From the NCBI GenBank assembly GCA_039029315.1, contig JBCCGK010000003.1, positions 62,001-126,000 of the forward strand: DNA of 64,000 nucleotides, in the 5' to 3' direction. The position numbers and the translations under genes are program-made. This document shows, one piece after another, positions 9,048 to 16,630 of the stretch (positions are counted from its first letter, which is position 1; every line of letters begins with the position of its first letter). The notes beneath the pieces were generated by a model that saw only the letters and a program-made list of their open reading frames with translations, had not been told where the DNA came from and did no database searches. This DNA is from JBCCCJ01 sp039029315. GTDB taxonomy: Bacteria > Bacteroidota > Bacteroidia > J057.

Positions 9048-11573
9048 TCATCTATGCAACCATTTTCCACTCTGGGCCAACTCTCCATCTATAAATACCT
9101 GGAAAATGTATAGTCCTTTCGCCATTGGAAGTGTTTCCCAGACATACCTGCCTTCTCCAGGCGGATAGGCTTTTGCTCCTTGATGAATCAATTGCCCCAT
9201 CGGATTGTATACACGCAACTCAAAATCAGCGGGTTGATCAAGGGTAAAGGAGATGGTCATCTGCTGATCAAATGGATTGGGATAACTCTCAAATTCTGCC
9301 AGGAGCTCTTCCTCAATAGAGGTCATCAAGCAGGTGGCAAACAGGCTGTCATTGGTGGCCAGTCGTTTTTGGTCTATGACAAATCCTGCCAGGGAAGGGG
9401 GGGAATCAGCTGTATTCAAAATCTCTGCACGGACATTGTTATAATCGACTCCTGGATTGGCACTCCAATAAAAACTTGAGGCTCGACTGACAAGTGCAGA
9501 AGACATGGAGGTTCCGCTTTTTAGCCCAAATTGATTGCCTGGCAAGGTGCTTAACACCAACTCTCCTGGTGCTGCGATATCCACATGCATGGGACTCCAG
9601 TTAGAAAAGGAGGAGAGATTGTCATTGGGATCAGTTGAAGCTACTGCAAGGACATTGTTGAAGGTTTGGGTAAAATTGGAGGGCCAGTGAGGATTGACTG
9701 CATTGTCTAGCTTGCTGTTTCCTGCAGAGGTCACCAGCAGAATCCCCTTGTCCTGCAAGTTGGAGACGGCTTTTTCCAAAACAAGAGACTTGTTGCCGGT
9801 ATAGCCCACACTCACATTCAGGATTTCTGCATTTTTTTCCTGGGCATACTTCATTCCACAGACCATTTCAAACAATCCTCCTTTGCCATTTTGTGCAAGA
9901 ATCTTGACGACCATCAATTCTGTATTGACACAGGAGGGCGCTGCTTCAAGGATGGTCCCACCTACATGTGTGCCATGGCCCATGCTTGTTCCGGTATTGT
10001 GATTGTCGAATGGCTGGCTTCCGGGATTGAAAAGATTCAGTCCCCAATTGTCATGCTCGAAGCAGTTGGCATCATCATCCGGCGCGAATGGATCGGACAA
10101 TTCTGTCGCATTCTTCCAGAAGCGATTCTTTAGAGCGGGATGATTGAAATCAAGGCCAGTATCGAGCAGCCCTACCTTAATCACATTGGTAGAGGTTGAG
10201 GTTTCTGGTGGGGTATACATCAGACCCAAATTGACAGTATCCATTGGATCAAGTTTGACAAGGTTATTTGTTCCAGCTTCTTCAATTTCGACCTGCCCGA
10301 TCAAGACAGGAACAATCTCTTCCCCACCAAAAATTGAATCCCCTGTTGGGCTTTCAAATGGATACTGCACCCGCCAGACTTCCAGGGTATCACATCCGCA
10401 CACATCGATTCTTTCCGCATCATTATAAGATTCCCGAATGGATTTTTTGAGTGTAGGCGGGGTACTTGGTGCAAATTGCACCAATACCTGATCACAGATG
10501 TATTGACCCCCCAGTGAATCTGTGCACAATTCACAGGGGAAGGGCACTTCAAAATTTGTTTGATTGTTGGTGGTGTCATCATCTAGCTGGCTGGAGACCT
10601 CTGCTTGAATGAAGCTCAATCTTCGCATATCTACAGCTGTGTTAAGTGTGACAACTATGCTTTCATTGGAAGGAATAGTATCTGAAAAGCTTTCGGTGCC
10701 TTGACTTTGCGCCTGACCAAATACTCCATAGTTGATCGAAAACCCCACTTGTGGACTTTGGCCCTGATTGCGGAGCCGGATTCGAATATATTCTTCTTCT
10801 CCCAAATAACATCGAAGGTCAGGATCTGGCCAGACAATCTCATCCATCACAATATCTTCAACCGCAGAGTTGCCCAAAACGAAAATGTCGTCCACAATCC
10901 AGAAATAGTATTCTCCCTCGAATCGGAATCGAATCTGGACATCGGCTTGATTGGCAGCTACACTACTGATGTTGAGAATGATTGGATCAAATCGCTCTGA
11001 TTCTCCCCCAAAAGGAAGATCCGTAAGGTCTTGATTGACCTGAAAAGTCGTCCAGTTCATCCCGCTATCAGTCGTAACTTCAACATATGTACGGCTATTG
11101 AATCCGCGAAAGTATTGGTAAAACTTCAAGGTGATAGAGGAAAAGTTGGAGGCATCAAAAGAAGGAGAGGTGATCACACCTTCATGGGGGGCACAAGAAA
11201 TCACGGGAGCACCTGCAGCGCAAGAAGCCCCTGGAATTCCTGCATTGTCCAGAAAGTCTGAATCAAAAACGATGGCACCTGTTGAGCCACTAGGGGAGGC
11301 AATGCGAAACCGTCCATCCCAATACGCCCCATTCGAGGCGGTTCCGTCGGCAGTTCGTCTCCATAAGGTATCATTGGGGCTTGGCCCAGGGCCGCTATCA
11401 GCCAGATTCTGGACAGTCCATCCAGAGGGGACGATGGTGTCAGCAGCTTGGGTCGGAAAATCGAAAGATTCGGAATAAATAACGGTTTGTGCGTGAGTAA
11501 GAATGAGGGAAGTGCCCATCATCAGGAAAAAGAAAAAGGCATTCTTAAGGTTTGCTACAGAAGCATCCTTCAT
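9048..11573 (-). CDS. T9SS-secreted S8 (subtilisin-like) serine peptidase
   Basis: The ATG at 11573 gives 841 residues with a clear signal peptide (NAFFFFLMMGTSLILTHAQ); ATGs at 11594 and 11621 are alternatives. A jelly-roll/MAM-like beta domain comes first (SESFDFPTQAAD ... ITLKFYQYFRG), then a CARDB-like region, then the subtilase domain. The catalytic Asp is in GLLDTGLDFNHPAL, the His in GHGTHVGGTI and the Ser in SGTSMSSALVSR. The last 80 residues are a T9SS type A sorting domain (ESYPNPFDQQMTISFTL ... GLYIFQVF), so the enzyme should be exported and cell-surface attached or released. The gene stands alone on the minus strand. Substrate specificity cannot be deduced. Confidence 0.93.
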   Translation of the reverse strand: MKDASVANLKNAFFFFLMMGTSLILTHAQTVIYSESFDFPTQAADTIVPSGWTVQNLADSGPGPSPNDTLWRRTADGTASNGAYWDGRFRIASPSGSTGAIVFDSDFLDNAGIPGASCAAGAPVISCAPHEGVITSPSFDASNFSSITLKFYQYFRGFNSRTYVEVTTDSGMNWTTFQVNQDLTDLPFGGESERFDPIILNISSVAANQADVQIRFRFEGEYYFWIVDDIFVLGNSAVEDIVMDEIVWPDPDLRCYLGEEEYIRIRLRNQGQSPQVGFSINYGVFGQAQSQGTESFSDTIPSNESIVVTLNTAVDMRRLSFIQAEVSSQLDDDTTNNQTNFEVPFPCELCTDSLGGQYICDQVLVQFAPSTPPTLKKSIRESYNDAERIDVCGCDTLEVWRVQYPFESPTGDSIFGGEEIVPVLIGQVEIEEAGTNNLVKLDPMDTVNLGLMYTPPETSTSTNVIKVGLLDTGLDFNHPALKNRFWKNATELSDPFAPDDDANCFEHDNWGLNLFNPGSQPFDNHNTGTSMGHGTHVGGTILEAAPSCVNTELMVVKILAQNGKGGLFEMVCGMKYAQEKNAEILNVSVGYTGNKSLVLEKAVSNLQDKGILLVTSAGNSKLDNAVNPHWPSNFTQTFNNVLAVASTDPNDNLSSFSNWSPMHVDIAAPGELVLSTLPGNQFGLKSGTSMSSALVSRASSFYWSANPGVDYNNVRAEILNTADSPPSLAGFVIDQKRLATNDSLFATCLMTSIEEELLAEFESYPNPFDQQMTISFTLDQPADFELRVYNPMGQLIHQGAKAYPPGEGRYVWETLPMAKGLYIFQVFIDGELAQSGKWLHR

Positions 11574-11926
11574 CGAAAAAGTAGTGGTATTCATGCGTGG
11601 TGAGGGTAATTGGAATTGCAAAAATGAAAATCATGACACAAGGAAATGACGTAACAGGCTTAAGATATTCCATTTTTTGGGGATTTGCCAGAAAAATTGA
11701 AGCCTCACTTTTGGCAGAACAAAGGAGGCATGAAGTCTGACACTTCCTTCCTCTCAGTCTCCCCCAATGCCTTGTCATATATCTTGAGATCATCACCTCT
11801 TCCCGGAAATCGCTGCAACTTTCGCAAAAGCAGATGATCGGGCCGACTTGCAGAAAGGGGAAGGTGTCATAAGAAGCGAATCCCCCTGAAACCCGAGATA
11901 ATCCAATAATTTTCTATCTTAGCATA
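11574..11926. other. Intergenic region between the divergent subtilase and holB genes
   Basis: About 350 bp between two divergent genes. On the minus strand a CATTTTTG element at about 11622-11629, one mismatch from the Bacteroidota -7 consensus TAnnTTTG, could drive the subtilase gene. On the plus strand a TATCTTAG just before the holB start is a weak match. No RNA gene, repeat or convincing small ORF was seen. Confidence 0.4.
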
Positions 11927-13048
11927 GTGAAATTCTCAGAGATCGTCGGACAGTCGATTGCTATCGGCAAAGTGAAGGATGCCATTTCCAACGGACGCCT
12001 GGCACATGCCCTGATGTTGACTGGACCAGAAGGAGTGGGACAATTGCCGCTGGCGACGGCCATTGCCCAATATGTCAACTGTCTGAATCCCCAGAAACAA
12101 GATTCCTGTGGCACATGCTCCAATTGCGTCAAAATTCACAAAGCCATCCATCCGGATGTGAAGTTGGTGCTCCCCATATACTCCAAGATAAGTGGAGGCA
12201 AACGCTATTTGACGGAAGATTTTCTGCCTGATTTCAGAGAAGAATTTACCACTGATCCCTACATGAGTTTCTCTGCCTGGCAAAGACGACTGGGAGGTCA
12301 AAACAAACAACTTTTTACCAGCGTACATGAGATTCGACATCTCAAAAAAGGCATTTACCTCAAAGCATTCGAGGCCAAGTTCAAAGTGGTGATCCTATGG
12401 CGGGCCGAACTTATCAATACTGCCGGGGCCAATGCTTTTCTGAAATTGCTGGAAGAACCCCCGGATCGGACCTTGCTCATCTTGACATGTAGTGATCCTT
12501 CTCGCCTACTGACCACTATCAACTCCCGTTGCCAGCGGATTCCCATGCAGCGTATTTCGTCTGAGGATATAGCCAGTTATTTGATTACCTCCAGAGAGAT
12601 TGATCAGATGAAGGCTGAGGAAGTCGCCAATATTGCTGAAGGAAGCATGGCCAAAGCCAGTGAATACCTGACAGAAAGCAATCACGCAATCAGTGAAATG
12701 TACCGCGATTGGTTGCGGATGGTCTATGTTGGAGATTATCAGAAAATACAGGAAAAAATAGAACCGATTTTTAAAGAGAACAAAGAATTTCAGAAGCTGT
12801 TTTTGCAAATAGCGATTCAAAAAATACGAGATGCCATGCTGTATCATGCAGGGACTTCTCAACTCGCTTTGGCGAGTCATGAGGAACAACAGTTTCTCCA
12901 GAAGTTTTCCCCTTATGTTAGCCCAGAGAAGGTAGAAGCGATTGTCAGACATATGGAGGACAGCCATCGCTTCCTTTCTGGAAACGCACATCCACAGATG
13001 GTTTTTACGACACTTTCTTTGCGGATGCACACCATTCTTCGAACTTGA
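11927..13048 (+). CDS. holB: DNA polymerase III subunit delta' (clamp loader)
   Basis: 373 residues starting from a GTG at 11927. The N-terminus (FSEIVGQSIAIGKVKDAI) and the block RLAHALMLTGPEGVGQLPLA match the delta'/tau clamp-loader AAA+ family. The P-loop position reads GPEGVGQLPLA and lacks the Walker A lysine, as expected for the non-ATP-hydrolysing delta' subunit. A zinc module is present (C-X7-C-X2-C-X2-C, from NCLNPQKQDSCGTCSNC). The sensor-like block NAFLKLLEEPPDRTLLILTCS and the SRC motif (INSRCQRI) are clear. Its role is to help load the sliding clamp during replication. The neighbourhood holB, ricT, gldH is a recurring Bacteroidota arrangement. Confidence 0.93.
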   Translation: MKFSEIVGQSIAIGKVKDAISNGRLAHALMLTGPEGVGQLPLATAIAQYVNCLNPQKQDSCGTCSNCVKIHKAIHPDVKLVLPIYSKISGGKRYLTEDFLPDFREEFTTDPYMSFSAWQRRLGGQNKQLFTSVHEIRHLKKGIYLKAFEAKFKVVILWRAELINTAGANAFLKLLEEPPDRTLLILTCSDPSRLLTTINSRCQRIPMQRISSEDIASYLITSREIDQMKAEEVANIAEGSMAKASEYLTESNHAISEMYRDWLRMVYVGDYQKIQEKIEPIFKENKEFQKLFLQIAIQKIRDAMLYHAGTSQLALASHEEQQFLQKFSPYVSPEKVEAIVRHMEDSHRFLSGNAHPQMVFTTLSLRMHTILRT

Positions 13049-13177
13049 TATGACCGTCTATGAACAATTGCACAAGGACCGTGTATGTTTTTTCGAAGTT
13101 AGAAAGATTCACTTTTTGATGTATTCGAAACCTGTCGATATCCGTAATTTGTACCCCTACACTGACCTAAACGAACA

Positions 13178-14200
13178 ATGAAGCACTCAGCTATTCCCTG
13201 GGCGTTGACAGTAATCATGGGCTTGTATGTCTATGGGCTTACTTTTTACGCACAGAATCGCGTCCCGCCAGAGCCATCATATGATTTTTATGACACAACT
13301 TGTGTATCCGTTCAGATTCATGATCCCGAATCCCTACATGATGTATATGGGCGATTCAATAATATCTTGGAAGGGCACTACGAACTGATCAAGGCGCGTG
13401 TCGAGCAGAAACAGTACAAATTGGTATTTCAGGTCAATAGCCCCAGACCTGCGATGCTCTATATCGACGACAAGGCACTGGAGATTTTTCTCGTTCCGGG
13501 GGACACCAGCCTCAAGATCGATGTACATGTCAACCCTGTTACCTATCAGTTTGATTCCCTGATTTTTCACGGAAAAACCAAAAATATCTGTCAATATTAT
13601 CTCGATAAGGCAGTGCGTTTTGATCAGGTACACATCCGATCCAAGCGTGGGATCATTGTGTCAGAGGATTTTGAGTCCTATGTCTCCAAACTGGATTCTA
13701 TGGCAGCAAGAGAGTTGGCTTTTCTGGCTGAAAGAGAGATTTTCTCAACCTTGCCGGATTGGTTTGCCAGATTCGAAAAAAATGAAATTCTGTACCAGAA
13801 AGCCTATCTCAAACTTTCTGCCGCCTATAATCAGGACATCTCTCCCAAACTGCTCGATCATATTGCTATAGACAATCAGGGAGCTGTATTTTCATACTAT
13901 TATTACCTCTATCTGAAGACTTATCTTGCACACCAACTTCAGGACCAGATCGATCTCAGTCCCGGAGGAGACTCCTTACAACTGCTGAAATTCACCAAAG
14001 CACAATTGCAAGTGGCAGACTCCCTTCTGTCTGGCGTTCCTCATGATGTGTTCTTGACCAGAAGTATTTTTCACCAAATGACTCAGGGAAGAACAGAGAT
14101 TGCAGAAGAGTTGTTGGCGCAATATGAATCTACCTTTCACCAGCAAAAGTACGTCCGATTTTTACACAACCAATTGACCTTACATCTTCAGGGAATCTAG
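13178..14200 (+). CDS. Secreted protein of unknown function (resembles N-terminal domains of TlpA-like proteins)
   Basis: 340 residues with an N-terminal hydrophobic signal (IPWALTVIMGLYVYGLTFYAQ). The first third is strand-rich and contains PAMLYIDDKALEIFLVPGDTSLKIDV, a pattern typical of the beta-sandwich domain (DUF4369-like) that precedes thioredoxin domains in Bacteroidota TlpA-family proteins. The remaining 200 residues are helical, with several Tyr-rich segments, and contain no CXXC motif, so no thioredoxin domain is present. The gene lies 129 bp after holB and in the same direction. A TAATTTG element 27 bp upstream of the ATG could be a variant -7 box. Function unknown. Confidence 0.75.
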   Translation: MKHSAIPWALTVIMGLYVYGLTFYAQNRVPPEPSYDFYDTTCVSVQIHDPESLHDVYGRFNNILEGHYELIKARVEQKQYKLVFQVNSPRPAMLYIDDKALEIFLVPGDTSLKIDVHVNPVTYQFDSLIFHGKTKNICQYYLDKAVRFDQVHIRSKRGIIVSEDFESYVSKLDSMAARELAFLAEREIFSTLPDWFARFEKNEILYQKAYLKLSAAYNQDISPKLLDHIAIDNQGAVFSYYYYLYLKTYLAHQLQDQIDLSPGGDSLQLLKFTKAQLQVADSLLSGVPHDVFLTRSIFHQMTQGRTEIAEELLAQYESTFHQQKYVRFLHNQLTLHLQGI

Positions 14201-14642
14201 GATCAAAATCCCTGTTATGGAGTCAGAGGATGTGGAGTGGCTAGGCTTTCCGAAAATAAATCCCTAATTTTAGGTCAATCCCTATGAAAAAATGGGGGAT
14301 AGATCAGTGGAATTTTGTCTTTTCGTTCTTTTCATTGACCACTGATTGAACATTCGGTAGTTCCTGTGATGGGATGAAGGGAAGGCGATAGAGTACGTGA
14401 TGAATCCAGTTGGAACCTGTACCGATAGATAGAATAGACGGTAAGCGATGCTTTCCTATATATACAGCTAGCTCATTGTGATAGCCATCAAGAGTAGATT
14501 TAACTCTTCACAATAGCATTTTGACGATATACCCTCTCCTCATCTTGCCTGCATAGCAGTAATTCTGTCTGTCTGATTCCAAGATTCATGCGAAGATGTT
14601 CTTCACAGGGCATTTTTATGGACTTTCTAAATATAGATAGAT
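14201..14642. other. 442-bp intergenic stretch before ricT
   Basis: No gene is supported here. A 21-codon plus-strand ORF at 14284 and a minus-strand ORF at 14500-14739, which overlaps the ricT start, have no features of real genes. A small inverted repeat AAGAGT/ACTCTT flanks a 7-nt loop near 14490-14508. The stretch is long for this compact region and could hold an unrecognised leader or promoter for ricT-gldH. Confidence 0.4.
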
Positions 14643-16091
14643 ATGGGATGTGGATCATGTGGAAGTGGGGGCTGTTCTTCAGATGGATGTGGCCGAAATG
14701 GTGGATGTGCGACTGGAGGATGTAATAAACTGAATACATACGATTGGTTGGGCAATATGCTCGGCCCTGACCAGTCTGAAGTCGACAATGTATACGAAAT
14801 TCGATTCAAAAATACCCGCAAGGGATTTTATCGAAACGTCAATGGTCTCCGATTGTACATTGGAGATGCCGTTGTGGTAGAGAGTGATCGGGGATATGAT
14901 GTAGGTGTATTGTCTCTTGGCGGAGTGTTGGCAGAGTTGCAGATGCGGAAAAAGAGGAACAACAAAACCAGGGAAGACCTGCTACGGATCTATCGCAAGG
15001 CCAATGAGGCTGATCTGGAATTACTTCAAAAAGTCAGGGACCGAGAGGCTGAAACGCTCAGTAGATCTCGTGAAATCATTCTGGACCTTGAGCTAGACAT
15101 GAAGTTAAGTGATGTCGAATTCCAGGGAGACAATGCCAAAGCGATCTTTTACTATATCGCAGATCATCGGGTAGATTTTCGCGAACTGATTAAGATATTG
15201 GCCAGGGAGTTTCGCATTCGGGTAGAAATGAAACAAATTGGGCTGCGGCATGAGGCTGGATTGGTTGGGGGAATCGGATCTTGTGGACGTGAGCTATGCT
15301 GCTCTACCTGGTTGACAGAATTCAAAACTGTCAGTACATCTGCCGCCAGATATCAAAATCTGTCATTAAATCCGATGAAAATTTCGGGCCTCTGTGGCAG
15401 ATTGAAATGTTGTCTGAACTTCGAACTGGATGCCTATCTGGATGCCATTCAAGACTTTCCCAAAGTAGATCATATCCTCACGCAAAAGGGGAAGGCGATT
15501 CTTCAAAAAACTGACATCTTCAAAGGAAGAATGTGGTTCAGTTATTTGGGTGAAACAACCTGGTATCCTTTGCCTGTAGAGAAAGTGAAAGAGATCCTTG
15601 CCTTAAATGAAAAAGGCGAAAAGCCGGATGTGCTTCGACCAGGAGCTACTCCCATCCGGGACATTGGCGGTGGAGGGAGTAGGGAAAAAGAATTTGACTT
15701 TGTAGATGTGGTAGGAACGGAACTTCCTCCTCTGCCTGAACGAGGAAACAAAAAGAGGAAAAAGCGCTCCCCTCATAACCGAAGAAAAAAAGACTCCAGA
15801 GGCAAAGGAGGACAAAATAAGGATCAAAAAAATCAATCCCAGAACAAACAAAAATCTGGTTCCGGATCGAAGAAGAATGCTGCCAAACCACAAAACAAAA
15901 ATCAAAGAAGAAAGCAGAAACCCAGACCGCCTGCAAACAAAAACAAGAAAGCTGATTCTCCTGAGTCCGGAGACAATCAAAAAAATAAAACTACACAGAA
16001 CAGGAATGCGAACAATCGAAATCGCAAACCTGGAAAAAGATCTGGCAAACCTTCAGGACGAAAACCTCCTCAAACACCGAAATCGGAATGA
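14643..16091 (+). CDS. ricT: RicT/YaaT-like PSP1 domain protein
   Basis: 482 residues. The N-terminus is Cys/Gly-rich (MGCGSCGSGGCSSDGCG, then CATGGCNKLN), as in other Bacteroidota members. The PSP1 core contains the family hallmark GSCGRELCCSTWL followed by GLCGRLKCCLNFELDAY, giving the Cys set that binds iron-sulfur clusters in the RicAFT complex of Bacillus, where RicT affects mRNA processing and development. The last roughly 130 residues are a low-complexity basic tail rich in Lys, Asn, Gln and Arg (KNQSQNKQKSGSGSKK and similar), likely disordered and perhaps RNA-binding. Its stop codon overlaps the next start as ATGA, so ricT and gldH are translationally coupled. The holB neighbourhood is the same as around yaaT in Bacillus. 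RicA and RicF partners are not in the window. Confidence 0.92.
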   Translation: MGCGSCGSGGCSSDGCGRNGGCATGGCNKLNTYDWLGNMLGPDQSEVDNVYEIRFKNTRKGFYRNVNGLRLYIGDAVVVESDRGYDVGVLSLGGVLAELQMRKKRNNKTREDLLRIYRKANEADLELLQKVRDREAETLSRSREIILDLELDMKLSDVEFQGDNAKAIFYYIADHRVDFRELIKILAREFRIRVEMKQIGLRHEAGLVGGIGSCGRELCCSTWLTEFKTVSTSAARYQNLSLNPMKISGLCGRLKCCLNFELDAYLDAIQDFPKVDHILTQKGKAILQKTDIFKGRMWFSYLGETTWYPLPVEKVKEILALNEKGEKPDVLRPGATPIRDIGGGGSREKEFDFVDVVGTELPPLPERGNKKRKKRSPHNRRKKDSRGKGGQNKDQKNQSQNKQKSGSGSKKNAAKPQNKNQRRKQKPRPPANKNKKADSPESGDNQKNKTTQNRNANNRNRKPGKRSGKPSGRKPPQTPKSE

Positions 16092-16558
16092 TCCATCTCC
16101 AGCGGAATGTATGTCTCGGAATCACCTTCTTGTGTGTCGCCGGCATCTTATCTATGCACTCTTGTAGCACCGCAGAAAGTATTGCCAGCAAAACCTTCGA
16201 ATCCACTTGCTGGGATATCACGGATACGCTAGGATTTTCGCTACATCCCTCTCAACTGGGACGTGATTCCGAATTGAACATAGAAGTGACTTTCCTCCCG
16301 GACTATCGCTATTCCAACCTATATCTGAAAGCGATTGCTACCTCTCCTTCAGGTGCCAAACAAGAAATCATGGTCAATGATACAGTGATAGACCCTGCTG
16401 GAAATTGGCTGACAGAAGCTTCTGGCGGTACTTACCTTCATCCATTCGATACGCCGCTAAGGTTGGCACTGGAAGAAGCCGGACAGTATCAGATCCAACT
16501 TATTCAATACATGCGGGATAGTTCGCTCTGTGAGATCCAGGGAGTGAGGGTATGGTAA
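16088..16558 (+). CDS. gldH: Gliding motility lipoprotein GldH
   Basis: 156 residues with a signal peptide (LGITFLCVAGILSMHSC) and a lipobox-like Cys at about residue 27. The body has the GldH layout: strand-rich, NIEVTFLPDYRYSNLYLKAIAT, then DTVIDPAGNWLTEASGGTY, and a late EEAGQYQIQLIQYMRD. GldH is a lipoprotein needed for gliding motility and T9SS function in Flavobacterium. The ATG overlaps the ricT stop by 4 bp (ATGA), which supports this start and coupled translation. The gene order holB-ricT-gldH followed by a YfhO gene matches other Bacteroidota genomes as I recall them, and supports the call although the family is poorly conserved in sequence. Confidence 0.87.
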   Translation: MIHLQRNVCLGITFLCVAGILSMHSCSTAESIASKTFESTCWDITDTLGFSLHPSQLGRDSELNIEVTFLPDYRYSNLYLKAIATSPSGAKQEIMVNDTVIDPAGNWLTEASGGTYLHPFDTPLRLALEEAGQYQIQLIQYMRDSSLCEIQGVRVW

Positions 16559-16630
16559 GGAAAGTTCTCTTCACGCCAGACTTCTTGCTGGATGAAGTGA
16601 CAAACAGTCTTCCTTTTGTTCTCTAAATGC

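Noticed and set aside
11944..12061. P-loop-like sequence in holB suggesting an ATPase
   Set aside because: The Walker A lysine is missing (GPEGVGQLPLA), which is normal for delta', so this is not an oddity worth reporting.
14500..14739. 79-residue minus-strand ORF before ricT
   Set aside because: It overlaps the well-supported ricT start on the other strand, has no recognisable features and its composition follows from the Cys/Gly codons of ricT read in reverse.
16559..16630. Terminator between gldH and the YfhO gene
   Set aside because: Only a weak CCAG/CTGG hairpin was seen, without a T-run, so no feature was called.
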